The notes under the pieces were generated by a model that ran no database searches, was not told the origin of the DNA, and saw nothing but the letters and a program-made list of their open reading frames with translations. From the IMG/VR virus record IMGVR_UViG_3300046777_001203, positions 1 through 20,582 of that record: a stretch of DNA of 20,582 nt; one strand, 5' to 3'. How positions within the stretch are numbered: the first letter of the stretch is position 1; each line of letters begins with the position of its first letter. Of this stretch, positions 10,887 to 19,799 are shown piece by piece. Source of the DNA: a virus. The position numbers were made by a program, and so were the translations under genes.

Positions 10887-12687
10887 ATTGGTCCTCCACC
10901 ATGTCATCCCATGTCTGATCCTGCCCCCTCATCATTCGATATAATGCCAGATTTGCGTCTGGTATGCGACGACCCTTGTAGATGTCTTTCGGCTGGTAAA
11001 AAGGAACATCTGGAATCCGGGCTTGCGTATATGCTGAATAGCCTTCTGGTGCTGCTGCCAGTTGGATCATTGTCGAACTATCCTCTGATGCCATGTCGCC
11101 AACATCGGTAGGTGTACCAGCCGACATCTCGCCCTGCATACCAAGCAATTCTAATTGTTGCGCCTGACCTACCGGGCTGGAGAACTCCCCCATGCCGGTT
11201 GCCGGTGCTGCGCCAAACGTCGGCCCTTCTGTCGGCATCAGGCTATAGGTGATACCGGCAGTTTCGGTTGTAGTCTGCTCACCGTGCTGTTGGGCATATT
11301 GCGCATCAGCCTGTGCCACGAACGCTACATTCTGGGCAGTTACCTGCAACACCGTCTCACGATCAAAATAGGCCGCATCTTCAATCGCCTCACGCTGGAA
11401 GAACTCCATATTCTTATCACTGCGCGGATCGGACGAATTAAAGCCACCTACAGACGCATCGTTTGCGCTTGCGGCACTTACTGCCAAAGCAGATGAAATA
11501 ACGCCCTGAGTGGCCTCTAAATCGCTTTTAAGGGTATCTGGGCTATCATCCTTACGATCTGTGCGCTGAGTATCGCTTTGAGATGCGTCAATCGCCTGAG
11601 ATTTATCCTGAGTTGATGAAGTTGAGATAGTTGACCTGCCATCTTCGGATTTGGCTGCGTCAGATGCAGACTGCGCTTCAGATGCGGATTCAGCGACAGC
11701 TTCCATAGCGCCGGACAATTCAGCCTGAGTTACATCATCGGACAGGGCTGTAGAATCTTGCGCCGCAGAAAGAGCAGCCACTTCATTTGGATCAAGTCGA
11801 TCCACATCTTCAGATTCAGCAACCTCTTCCGTTTCTGCAACCTCATCAATAGCCGCCTCTTCAGCTTCAACAACCTCTTCAGCAACAGCTACATCTTCGA
11901 CAGCAGCATCAACTTCTTGTTGAATTTCAACAACTTCTTCAGTTTCTTCTTGCGGCGTATCGGTTACCACATTTGTGGTAGCTTCTTCGGTCACCTGCTC
12001 CTGCATAGGCTCATCAACAGTCACCGGGTTATCGATGATCTCAGGTGCGCCAGTAGGTGAAATGTCGATTGGAGGCTCTGGATCTGGTTGGGTTGCAGGT
12101 GTGCCAGCAATGTAAGATGTGTTATCTAACAGGTTCACATCCTGACCGTAGAACAGCGTGATGCTCTGCTCCATTGTGGGGCCAGTCAGGCCAGCACCAA
12201 CCATGTGCCATTGATTGTTTACGTCACCATAATTCCACTGAATCTTGCCATCAGGAAACAGCGCAATCTCAAACGTGTTCAGGCCGCTCGATCCGTATTC
12301 ATTGGTGTTATACCAGCCGAATAGCGCCATATTGCTGTCGGTGCGGTAGTAGGGGTTCGGCCCACTAACTAAGTCGGTCCAAAGGCCGTAGATCGTGTTG
12401 CGCTGCGCATCCTGTAGCGGGAAGGCATTGCAGCAGTAATTGTTGTTGCTGTCGAACGCGACAAGGCCGTTAGTGGACACCCATGCGGATGTGAATGTCT
12501 GGCCGAAATACTCAAACGGGAAAGGAAGCTGCACCAGATGTGAGCTATCATCGCCACCGTTAAGCGGGATCGTTGTCTGAGGCGATCCAAGCAACTGAGG
12601 CGGGATAAGAACCGGGTTGTAGTCTTGAGCCGCTACCGGCCAGCAGATCAGCGCCGCGAAGAACGCTTGGGCTTGTTTGATTCCCAT
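10879..12687 (-). CDS. Exported nidogen-domain (NIDO) protein
   Basis: A 602-residue protein. Residues 1-21 are a Sec signal peptide (hydrophobic AQAFFAALICWPVAAQ, cleavage after AAQ). Residues about 45-190 match the NIDO extracellular domain: PFPFEYFGQTFTSAWVSTNG, NTIYGLWTDL, NTFEIALFPDGKIQWNYGD. Residues 200-310 are Pro- then Glu/Val/Ala-rich and very acidic; 310-420 are Ser/Ala/Asp/Gln-rich. The last 55 residues (IPDVPFYQPKDIYKGRRIPD...) form a compact conserved-looking tail. An extracellular or periplasmic adhesion role is inferred. Start ATG 12687 follows GAGG and lies 40 bases inside the upstream gene's end. Confidence 0.75.
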   Translation of the reverse strand: MGIKQAQAFFAALICWPVAAQDYNPVLIPPQLLGSPQTTIPLNGGDDSSHLVQLPFPFEYFGQTFTSAWVSTNGLVAFDSNNNYCCNAFPLQDAQRNTIYGLWTDLVSGPNPYYRTDSNMALFGWYNTNEYGSSGLNTFEIALFPDGKIQWNYGDVNNQWHMVGAGLTGPTMEQSITLFYGQDVNLLDNTSYIAGTPATQPDPEPPIDISPTGAPEIIDNPVTVDEPMQEQVTEEATTNVVTDTPQEETEEVVEIQQEVDAAVEDVAVAEEVVEAEEAAIDEVAETEEVAESEDVDRLDPNEVAALSAAQDSTALSDDVTQAELSGAMEAVAESASEAQSASDAAKSEDGRSTISTSSTQDKSQAIDASQSDTQRTDRKDDSPDTLKSDLEATQGVISSALAVSAASANDASVGGFNSSDPRSDKNMEFFQREAIEDAAYFDRETVLQVTAQNVAFVAQADAQYAQQHGEQTTTETAGITYSLMPTEGPTFGAAPATGMGEFSSPVGQAQQLELLGMQGEMSAGTPTDVGDMASEDSSTMIQLAAAPEGYSAYTQARIPDVPFYQPKDIYKGRRIPDANLALYRMMRGQDQTWDDMVEDQYE

Positions 12688-13853
12688 GCCGCTGCCGCCT
12701 CTTTGCCGATCTTGCCTTCGTAGGGGCAAGGTGTGCCAGCCATCTTCATGGCATCAAATACACGTTCATCCTGACAGAGCAGTGACACAGCAGCCACCCG
12801 CATACCCATGTCGTATAGCGTCTTAGATAGCTTGAGGGCTTCGCAATTCTTGTCGCGGATCGTCTTACCACCAGAGATGCCGAGTATCTGCGTCTGAACG
12901 GCCCCAGACACGCCTGTGGTGCAGAGGTCTTGGCTGTAGCTCATCATGGACGGCGCAATGGCTGATGGTGGCGGGGACTTGATATTCTGGTCAATCACCT
13001 GCCGGTTCACGCTCTCACTGTAGCTGGTAGATTTGCTGTCGTTGATATTGACGTTGTTGTTCTGATTGACGTTCGTGTTCTCAGACACCGACGTATTCTG
13101 ATTTACGTTGGTATTGGTGCTGACCGAGCGACTGTCATTGACGTTCGTGTTCACGTTAATGCTCTCGCTAGTCGAGACATTCGTGTTCACGTTCGTATTG
13201 TTCGATGTACTGGTTGAGGTGCTATCGTTGTAGTTGCGATTGGTATTATCGCTCGTCGATAAGCTATTGTTTTGATTGATATTTGTGTTTGTCGATGTGG
13301 ACGTATTGAAGTTGGTATTTGTTGATGTCGATGTGCTGATGTTCGTGTTCAGGTTCTCAGACGTAGACGTATTCACGTTGTTGTTGTTGTTTGTGTTCGT
13401 CGATGTCGAGACGTTTGTGTTCAGATTAGTATTTGCCGACGTACTGGTGACGGTGCTTGCATTTGTGCTGTTCACCGTCTGATTGACCGTGCTGGTCGAG
13501 ACATCGGTGTTGAAGTTATTGTTCGTCGCTGTGCTGGTAGACGTATTCGTGTTCTGATTGATGTTCGTAGCCGTCCCAGATTGCACATTGTAATTGGTGT
13601 TCGACGATGTGCTGGTAGACGTATTTACGTTGTTATTCGTATTTGTCGTCGTGGCCGTGCTAGTCGATGTTGAGACGTTATTGTTGTTATTCGTGTTAGT
13701 GGTAGTCGCCGTCGAAGTAGACGTATTGACGTTTGTGTTCGTGTTAGTCGCCGTCGAGTTCGTCGTTGTATCGTAGACATAGTTCGTGGTCTGGGCGACC
13801 ACCATGCTGGACCAGCCTACTGCAACGAGAACAAGAAAGCGTTTATTTACCAC
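12648..13853 (-). CDS. Exported Asn/Thr/Ser-repeat protein
   Basis: A 401-residue protein. Residues 1-20 are a Sec signal peptide (MVNKRFLVLVAVGWSSMVVA, cleavage near AQ). Residues about 28-284 are about 16 imperfect Asn/Thr/Ser units of 10-18 residues, typically NTNxN followed by VSTST. The last 117 residues form a separate domain with four cysteines (near 311, 337, 360 and 376), containing LYDMGMRVAAVSLLCQDERV and AGTPCPYEGKIGKEAA. Start is GTG 13853, preceded by AGGTAGCGGATC. The repeat tract could form a beta-solenoid or fibre outside the cell. It overlaps the NIDO gene by 40 bases and they are probably co-expressed. Confidence 0.75.
   Translation of the reverse strand: MVNKRFLVLVAVGWSSMVVAQTTNYVYDTTTNSTATNTNTNVNTSTSTATTTNTNNNNNVSTSTSTATTTNTNNNVNTSTSTSSNTNYNVQSGTATNINQNTNTSTSTATNNNFNTDVSTSTVNQTVNSTNASTVTSTSANTNLNTNVSTSTNTNNNNNVNTSTSENLNTNISTSTSTNTNFNTSTSTNTNINQNNSLSTSDNTNRNYNDSTSTSTSNNTNVNTNVSTSESINVNTNVNDSRSVSTNTNVNQNTSVSENTNVNQNNNVNINDSKSTSYSESVNRQVIDQNIKSPPPSAIAPSMMSYSQDLCTTGVSGAVQTQILGISGGKTIRDKNCEALKLSKTLYDMGMRVAAVSLLCQDERVFDAMKMAGTPCPYEGKIGKEAAAAWESNKPKRSSRR
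13000..13775 (-). repeat. Imperfect repeat tract encoding NTN/STST units
   Basis: This stretch encodes the Asn/Thr/Ser units of the exported repeat protein. The DNA is built of related phrases (gtattcgtgtt, gtcgatgt, gtagacgtatt) arranged every 30-54 bases, but codons vary between units. It is a degenerate coding repeat, not a simple tandem satellite. Confidence 0.75.
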
Positions 13854-14061
13854 GATCCGCTACCTGTTGTAATCGATCTTCGATTCTCAAAAGGTGCGTC
13901 ATCATCGTATCAAAGCGACGTTCAATAGAGTCGAATTTCTCGTCCCCAAATTGAAGACGGGCTTCCAGTTTCGTCAGCCGGTTGTTCAGATTGGTCCACA
14001 CGCCAATCAGGCCCCCGAGAAAACTTAAAACCGTCACTATCGTATTGATGTCGATTGCCAC
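13843..14061 (-). CDS. XhlA-like small membrane/coiled-coil protein
   Basis: A 72-residue protein starting with GTG 14061 (translated MAIDINTIVTVLSFLGG), with a hydrophobic N-terminal helix (residues 7-24) and a charged heptad coiled coil (NNRLTKLEARLQ..., FDSIERRFDTMM..., LLRIEDRLQQV). This plan resembles the XhlA/hemolysin-accessory family of phage lysis cassettes. The start has GGAG seven bases upstream. It lies out of frame inside the last 140 bases of the glycosyltransferase gene and overlaps the next gene by 11 bases. Confidence 0.6.
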   Translation of the reverse strand: MAIDINTIVTVLSFLGGLIGVWTNLNNRLTKLEARLQFGDEKFDSIERRFDTMMTHLLRIEDRLQQVADRGK

Positions 14062-15103
14062 GAATAAGCTCCAGATTCGATTTTAGACGCTCGTTATCTG
14101 GTTCGTGTGATACAGCATTTTCAGCTTCAATGACAGCATCTTCTTGCAGTCCAAGATGGTACGCAGAGATAGCCGCCAGATCATGCAACTTGGCTCCCCA
14201 GACTGATGGGTCGCAGGTGTAGACCAGCGCCTTATCCGTAATCTTTAGACCTGATTTGGCAGCATGATGGCAGGTGTCCCAGTCATTGAGACGATAGGCT
14301 TGCATAGCTAGATCAGCCCAAGGCTCACGGGTATTAGGTGCTTCAGCAGTTGCCCTGCGCAGCCACTTCATCGCCTCCCATGTTTCGCCACGCTCCGCAT
14401 AGCTCTGGCCCAGCAGTCGCATCGCATAACAACGCTCATTCGGCCAATCAGCACCCGGCATATCCAAGTAGCTGTGCAATGCCCCTATAGCCTCTTCCCA
14501 GAGCCTGTAGAACGTCAATTCACGGGCGAAGTAGAACGCATTGCGCGGACAGGCCGGGTCTTCCTTCACAGCCAGCCGTAGCAGGTCCAGATATTGCCCA
14601 CGGCTCTTCGTTGGGTCAGGCAGGTGACGCACTAGCAGCTTGTCGCTGTGAGCGTAGACCTCAGTGATCCGGCCATCAGGTACAGGGTACTCATGAACCG
14701 GATGATGCCAGTGGTAGCCCCAGCGATGGTGAATCTTCTCATAGTAGAAGCTGATGTCATTGCCCCAGTCGAACAGGTAGCGCAACCGGGTTGTGTCAGG
14801 CTTCCAGACCCTCTCTATCTCCTCACGCCAGCCGGGTTCCATGACCTCATCGATGTCAAGTGAGATACAGACATCTACGTCAGCCGGAACGAGCGACAAA
14901 GCAGCGTCACGGGCCTTATCGAAGCGCCAAGGCTTGATGCGGATATCATGGACGATAGCGCCATGCTGACGGGCTAATTCAGGCAAGCCATCCGTGCTGC
15001 CAGTGTCTGCGATGATGATGTAGTCCGCGTCCTTTGCGGAGTTGCAAAAACGCTCAATGAAATGAGCCTCATTGAGCGCAATTGCGTATACAGCGATTTT
15101 CAT
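13922..15103 (-). CDS. GT2-type glycosyltransferase with TPR tail
   Basis: A 393-residue protein. Residues 1-100 match the GT-A fold of family 2: MKIAVYAIALNEAHFIERF, IIIADTGSTDG and the DxD-type metal site SLDIDEVMEP (Asp83, Asp85). Residues about 195-345 look like tetratricopeptide repeats (AMRLLGQSYAERGETWEAMK, WLRRATAEAPNTREPWADLA). It probably transfers a sugar to a phage or host surface molecule; the target is not known. GAGGAAGGGG precedes ATG 15103. The last 46 codons overlap the start of the XhlA-like gene, an unusually long same-strand overlap. Confidence 0.8.
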   Translation of the reverse strand: MKIAVYAIALNEAHFIERFCNSAKDADYIIIADTGSTDGLPELARQHGAIVHDIRIKPWRFDKARDAALSLVPADVDVCISLDIDEVMEPGWREEIERVWKPDTTRLRYLFDWGNDISFYYEKIHHRWGYHWHHPVHEYPVPDGRITEVYAHSDKLLVRHLPDPTKSRGQYLDLLRLAVKEDPACPRNAFYFARELTFYRLWEEAIGALHSYLDMPGADWPNERCYAMRLLGQSYAERGETWEAMKWLRRATAEAPNTREPWADLAMQAYRLNDWDTCHHAAKSGLKITDKALVYTCDPSVWGAKLHDLAAISAYHLGLQEDAVIEAENAVSHEPDNERLKSNLELIRGNRHQYDSDGFKFSRGPDWRVDQSEQPADETGSPSSIWGREIRLY

Positions 15104-15123
15104 AAGCCCCTTCCTCTTATGAT

Positions 15124-18100
15124 TTAGTAGGTTGGAAATGCCTTATCAGGCGGTGTGAAGTTAGCTGTGTAGCGGGCGTAGCCTTTGGTGATGCGCAGGT
15201 CGTCGATGTAGCCGTTCCAATACTCGTTAACACCAGCTACTTGGAGTCCTCCAACGATAATCCCATACCATGCGGTATTGTTATTTAAAGCTCCAGAAAT
15301 AGTCTGCGTTGTAGCTGATACCGTTCCATTTAAAAATGCCCTAATCGTATTCCCAGAGCGAGTCATAGCGACATGATACCATGTCCCTGTTGAAATAGTG
15401 CCAAGGCTTATCCCGTAATCAGTAGTGCTTTTATATGGTCGAGCATAAAGCGTAGAGCCGGAACGATAAAATGACCACTGCAACTCATCACCAGTTGCGA
15501 TGTTACCTGCTGCAGAGCGAGCGACAATTGCAGCATTTCCTGCAGCTACAGTATTAGTGTAGACCCAAAATTCAATGGTCCAATCACCGCTTGCAAGATT
15601 CATATCCTCACTTGGAGCCGCAAGGATACGATCACCTGTCCCATCAAACGCAATTGACGACCCGCCAAACTTAGACACCGCCGTGCTGACCTTAGCGTCG
15701 CCCACAGTCTCAAGATCGTTGATGCCGGTTGCGTCGTAGATGCCAGCGTTCATGCCGTTGAGGAGGAGCGTGGTGGCTGCGGTGGGTGTTACTGGTGCGG
15801 TGGGTGGTGTGAAGGTGGTAGATACTCCAGAACCTTTTACAATCCGCATCCCAGACATATAACCTTGGAACCAGCCAGAACCGACGCTATCATTAAACTG
15901 ACCAATCCAAGGATTAGTTTGCAGGTAGTTGGTGCTATCAACATAAGTTGACCCACTCTGAACGCCATTGATAAACAACCGGGTGTTGCCGCTTACACGA
16001 CTAACGCAGAGATGCGACCAAGCCCCGTTAGGAATTGCGCCGCCGGTAATCCGCACCCCAGTGTTAGCATACCAGTTAATGCTTGCCCCATTATTTAGGC
16101 TGTAAAGTGTTCCATATGCGCCATTTGATCCGGGACGGAAGTCTATGATGCAGTCATTGTTGCTCGAGCCATGACCGCCTTGAACAATCGGATACACCCA
16201 AACTTCCAGCGTGAAGTCGCCAGAGCCAAGTGCGTAGTTTAGGCTGTTTTGTAGGGCCAGATAGTCCCCACTACCATCAAAGTACATCGACCCGCCGTTG
16301 CTGGCGATGGTGGACGTATAGAATGGATCGAAGGATTGGATAGTTGGCGCGCCAGCTAAAGTAATCGCAAAGTTGTTTGTGCTGTTATCAATGAAACGAC
16401 TGCTCTGGCAGGTTAGCAAAACGGTATTAGTAATTGCCGTCAGCGGCGAAGTGGGCGGCGTAAATGCAGCAGTATAAACAGCAGTGCCGTTTACAAAGCG
16501 GAGATTAGAAATGTAACCTGCAAAGAAGTTATTGCCCGAGCCGTCCCAGCGCCGACCAACATACCAACCATCGCCGTTTGACCCAGTGACACCCCATGTC
16601 GCGGCAGGGGTTGGAGAAGAGGTCTTCGTGACATCGACGCCATTGTAGTAAATCTTGGTGGTCGAACCCGTGAAAACGCACGCGATATGCGTCCACGTAT
16701 TCAGAGAAACCTGCGCATTTGCAATAGCTGCTGTCACCCAAGCAGACCCGGTGTAATACCCGAGAGCGATGTACTGCCCGTTGATAGCATCAACCTGAAC
16801 ACCGTTAGACATGGAAATACAAATTGGGATGCTATTGCCCGCTCCCGTATACACATCAGTAAAAATGCAGCTTCCCGCAGCAGTCGGGTAAATCCACGCC
16901 TCAATGGTAAACGCCGTCGTAGAGGTAGCAATCGCAAACTGCGAGCTTGACGGCAGCGTGAGGTTGGCGCTGACACCATCAAAATAGTTGCTATAATACC
17001 CAGTCTGGAACGGATTGTTGCCCGTGACGGTGCTGTTGCCGTTGATGGTTATGGCGAAGTTATTCGTGCTGTTGTCCGTGAACGCTGCGTTCTGGCAGGT
17101 GAGCAGTGATGTTCCGCTGATGGCAGTGAGAGGTGCGGTTGGTGGAGTGAAGTTAGCCGTGTAAACTGCTGTGCCTTTGACGATGCGAAGGTTGGATAGA
17201 TAACCTGTAAAATAGGCGGGATTTGCAGTATAAGGGGAACGCCCAATATTAAGGCCAGTAGCTGCTGTCGTAATGTTCTGGGCATTAGCAACAGGAGTGC
17301 CGCCAACCCCATTAACATAAACAGTTACGTTGCCACTAGAGCGAACAACGGCAACATGATGCCATACCCCAAGAGTTCTTGCGGCTGCATTCCCAGCTAC
17401 TGGTGAATAGGATGTAGATACAGCACTTACAAAATAAAATCCATTTGATGTGTCTGTACCAAATGACCAGCCAGTTACTGGCTCACCAGTTGTCCATCCA
17501 GCAACAAAAACAGTATTGCCGGTGCTTGGAAAATACGCCCATGTCTCAATGGTGAAATCGCCAGTCCCAAAATCAAACGCATCATTGTCAGCGATGGAAA
17601 GCCAATCATTGCCATCAAAATGCCCAGACCAATACTGGATGTCGTTCTGGTTGTAGGTGATGCCGGGCGCAGCAGGTGCAAATGGACTGATCTTACTTAC
17701 TGTAGCGCCGCCAGTTACGGTCAATGTGAGATTGTTAGGGCTAATGTCGCGGAAGCGATTGCTCTGACAGGTAAGGAGCTTGGTGTTCGTAACCGCAGTC
17801 AGTGCAGATGTAGGCGGCGTAAAATTGCCGGTATAAACCGCTGTTCCGCGCACGATACGCAGATTGCTGATATTGCCAGTAAGGCAACGTCCAAATGATT
17901 GACCAACAACCAATCCAAATGATGTGCTTGATTGAGGAGTCCCAGAAACAGCAGTCGTCGTAGATGCTACGCCATTCACATAAATCGTAATCCCGGCTGA
18001 CGTTTTTGTCAGCGCGATATGCGACCATGCATTTTCTGAAATCGTTGCCGTGCTTGTTACGGTATTCTGGCTTCCATTATAGTAATATAGACGGACAGTG

Positions 18101-18618
18101 CCATTACCTATCGGTCCAAAGCTCCAGTAATTTGTTTCGCCACCGGGATCAACATTCCCGACCATAGTGGAATACCCTCTCTCATCCTGCCAAGTTGAAA
18201 GGCCGGTAGGGTATACCCATGCTTCAATTGTGAAATCAGTAGACCACCAATCGAAATTCGCGGATGTATACGGGACAGAGAAATAGTCACTGCTGCCATC
18301 GAAATAGTTAGACCAGTCCGATCCATATGGGCTGAAGCTACCCTGTGTGGCGTTACCGTTTCGGCTAATCGGGTTGAACGCGCCGCTGCTGTCCACGAAC
18401 AGGTTGTTGTTAGCATTACCAAGAGCGGTGCTGGATAACAGTAGCGACACCCTAGAGAAATATGGGTCTAAAACTATACTAGCATCAGGCCAAACACCCT
18501 GCTTTACCCAATAGGCGACCTCTTCCAATCTCCATACGCCGGGAGCAGAGCCAGATGCGGATGGACCTGTCGGAGTAGCCGGTGATTTGGTGATGATGCC
18601 GCCCTGATAGTTACTCAT
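15124..18618 (-). CDS. Adhesin with five LamG/ConA-like repeats
   Basis: A 1164-residue protein. Residues 1-45 are an N-terminal module (MSNYQGGIITKSPATPTGPS, then VWRLEEVAYWVKQGVW) shared with the next upstream protein. Five laminin-G-like lectin units follow, near residues 102-305, 330-535, 543-765, 775-980 and 985-1160, each with SNYFDG-like start, DFTIEAWVYP, WSHIALT, YVNG, and NLRIV.GTAVYT.NFTPPT. A repeated link (LLTCQ..., F.DNSTNNFAIT) separates them. No signal peptide is seen. It is probably a tail fibre or virion adhesin binding host glycans. AAGGTGAAGTGAA precedes ATG 18618. Confidence 0.85.
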   Translation of the reverse strand: MSNYQGGIITKSPATPTGPSASGSAPGVWRLEEVAYWVKQGVWPDASIVLDPYFSRVSLLLSSTALGNANNNLFVDSSGAFNPISRNGNATQGSFSPYGSDWSNYFDGSSDYFSVPYTSANFDWWSTDFTIEAWVYPTGLSTWQDERGYSTMVGNVDPGGETNYWSFGPIGNGTVRLYYYNGSQNTVTSTATISENAWSHIALTKTSAGITIYVNGVASTTTAVSGTPQSSTSFGLVVGQSFGRCLTGNISNLRIVRGTAVYTGNFTPPTSALTAVTNTKLLTCQSNRFRDISPNNLTLTVTGGATVSKISPFAPAAPGITYNQNDIQYWSGHFDGNDWLSIADNDAFDFGTGDFTIETWAYFPSTGNTVFVAGWTTGEPVTGWSFGTDTSNGFYFVSAVSTSYSPVAGNAAARTLGVWHHVAVVRSSGNVTVYVNGVGGTPVANAQNITTAATGLNIGRSPYTANPAYFTGYLSNLRIVKGTAVYTANFTPPTAPLTAISGTSLLTCQNAAFTDNSTNNFAITINGNSTVTGNNPFQTGYYSNYFDGVSANLTLPSSSQFAIATSTTAFTIEAWIYPTAAGSCIFTDVYTGAGNSIPICISMSNGVQVDAINGQYIALGYYTGSAWVTAAIANAQVSLNTWTHIACVFTGSTTKIYYNGVDVTKTSSPTPAATWGVTGSNGDGWYVGRRWDGSGNNFFAGYISNLRFVNGTAVYTAAFTPPTSPLTAITNTVLLTCQSSRFIDNSTNNFAITLAGAPTIQSFDPFYTSTIASNGGSMYFDGSGDYLALQNSLNYALGSGDFTLEVWVYPIVQGGHGSSNNDCIIDFRPGSNGAYGTLYSLNNGASINWYANTGVRITGGAIPNGAWSHLCVSRVSGNTRLFINGVQSGSTYVDSTNYLQTNPWIGQFNDSVGSGWFQGYMSGMRIVKGSGVSTTFTPPTAPVTPTAATTLLLNGMNAGIYDATGINDLETVGDAKVSTAVSKFGGSSIAFDGTGDRILAAPSEDMNLASGDWTIEFWVYTNTVAAGNAAIVARSAAGNIATGDELQWSFYRSGSTLYARPYKSTTDYGISLGTISTGTWYHVAMTRSGNTIRAFLNGTVSATTQTISGALNNNTAWYGIIVGGLQVAGVNEYWNGYIDDLRITKGYARYTANFTPPDKAFPTY

Positions 18619-18660
18619 TTCACTTCACCTTGAATGTATGACTAGCCGCTTCGAATCGCA

Positions 18661-19413
18661 TCAACTCAAACCATATCTTGCTTTGAAGTATTCGTAATTC
18701 TGCAAGACTTGAGCATCTGTAAGAACTGCATTGTAGACTAACATAAAGCCTATATGACCCGCAGAAAATTCAGATGATGCCCCATAAGAGCCAATTGCAA
18801 ATCCATTTGGCCCAGCAGAACCATTGCTATTTGGACCTGCGTTCAAAGCACCATTAACAAAAAAGCTGTATGTATCTGAAGATGTATTCCCAGTTGCAGC
18901 ATAAATTCGCCAATTGGTATCCGTTGCTCCAGCACCTTCAGCCGTTACCCAACCTTGAGCAAAATGGCTTTGAGTGCTTCCCATCCAATGACCCATTAGC
19001 CAATTATTATTTTTAGCTGAAAAAAGTCTCTGATTACTAGCTCCAGTGTATCTTGATGCTCCCATTACGGTATACGCGCCAGATGAGAGGTCGATAGGAA
19101 TGTCGATATAATCGTTCGTACCATCAAGAACGAAAACGCCACCATTTACAGAGCTATATGTAGGCCCATTAACAAGCGTTCCGTTAGTGCCTCCGCTAAC
19201 AAGATTGGTAACTGTCGTTCCAGACCCTGAATAGCTTAATGCCGGGTCAAAATATGCAATCAAATTCTGCGTCACATATGACAACTGGCTGGGCCAATTA
19301 TTTTTGCCCTTAATCTGAAATTGCTGCTCCATTGTCCACGACCCAGAAGCCGCTGTCGTGCTTGGAGATGGCGGATTCGCAGTGAGCAGACCTCCACGAT
19401 AGCGTCGGGACAT
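18661..19413 (-). CDS. Single-LamG-domain virion adhesin
   Basis: A 250-residue protein. Its N-terminal module (MSRRYRGGLLTANPPSPSTT, then SGSWTMEQQFQIKGKNNWP) matches that of the five-repeat adhesin. Residues 75-250 form one LamG-type domain: GVFVLDGTNDYIDIPIDL, FSAKNNNWLMGHW, SFFVNGALNAG, GHIGFMLVYNAVLTDAQVLQ. The end (YEYFKARYGLS) is typical of short phage lectin-like proteins. The shared N-terminus probably attaches both to the same virion position. AAGGAATTAGCC precedes ATG 19413. Confidence 0.8.
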   Translation of the reverse strand: MSRRYRGGLLTANPPSPSTTAASGSWTMEQQFQIKGKNNWPSQLSYVTQNLIAYFDPALSYSGSGTTVTNLVSGGTNGTLVNGPTYSSVNGGVFVLDGTNDYIDIPIDLSSGAYTVMGASRYTGASNQRLFSAKNNNWLMGHWMGSTQSHFAQGWVTAEGAGATDTNWRIYAATGNTSSDTYSFFVNGALNAGPNSNGSAGPNGFAIGSYGASSEFSAGHIGFMLVYNAVLTDAQVLQNYEYFKARYGLS

Positions 19414-19423
19414 GGCTAATTCC

Positions 19424-19798
19424 TTAGCTGATTTCTTCGTAGCTGATCGTGTAAGTGATCTTGCTTGCAGTGCCAGACGTTACCACAATCGACTTATCTT
19501 CTTCCAGATAGATCGCCGTGCTTTTATCAACCACAATCAGCGATGCGTCAGCCGGTACGGATACCGTTGAAGCAACCGCATAGCTTGTACCACCGCCATT
19601 TGCAGCGGAGTTAATTGCTACCGTGCAGTCTACAGCGTTTGTGCCATCGACGTTTGCAGCAACGATCTGATTGATCTTAAACACCTTATTAGAAGATGCA
19701 GCGTTAGCCAGCAGTACGTTCGCAGTCGTGTTCGACGGCGTAAGATAAGTAGTTTTACCAACGACGCTTGCGACATTAACGATATTAGGAGCAGCCAT
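19424..19798 (-). CDS. Small phage structural-type protein, 124 residues
   Basis: A beta-rich, Ala/Thr/Val-heavy protein beginning MAAPNIVNVASVVGKTTYLT, with VFKINQIVAANVDGTNAV and a C-terminal ASKITYTISYEEIS. Composition and context, between a collagen-like tail protein and LamG adhesins, suggest a virion or fibre component. No signal peptide or membrane helix is seen. GGAGGTTAAT is a strong Shine-Dalgarno before ATG 19798, and it forms the last codons and stop of the upstream gene. Confidence 0.65.
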   Translation of the reverse strand: MAAPNIVNVASVVGKTTYLTPSNTTANVLLANAASSNKVFKINQIVAANVDGTNAVDCTVAINSAANGGGTSYAVASTVSVPADASLIVVDKSTAIYLEEDKSIVVTSGTASKITYTISYEEIS

Positions 19799-19799
19799 A

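Noticed and set aside
13276-13776. Two plus-strand ORFs rich in Val/Phe/Asp
   Set aside because: They are the antisense reading of the Asn/Thr/Ser repeat tract; the odd composition (VFVDVDVL) is a direct result of the repeats.
16529-18422. Several ORFs of 68-104 residues in other frames within the large LamG gene
   Set aside because: The 1164-residue reading has five clear LamG units throughout, and the short ORFs have no start signals or known motifs.
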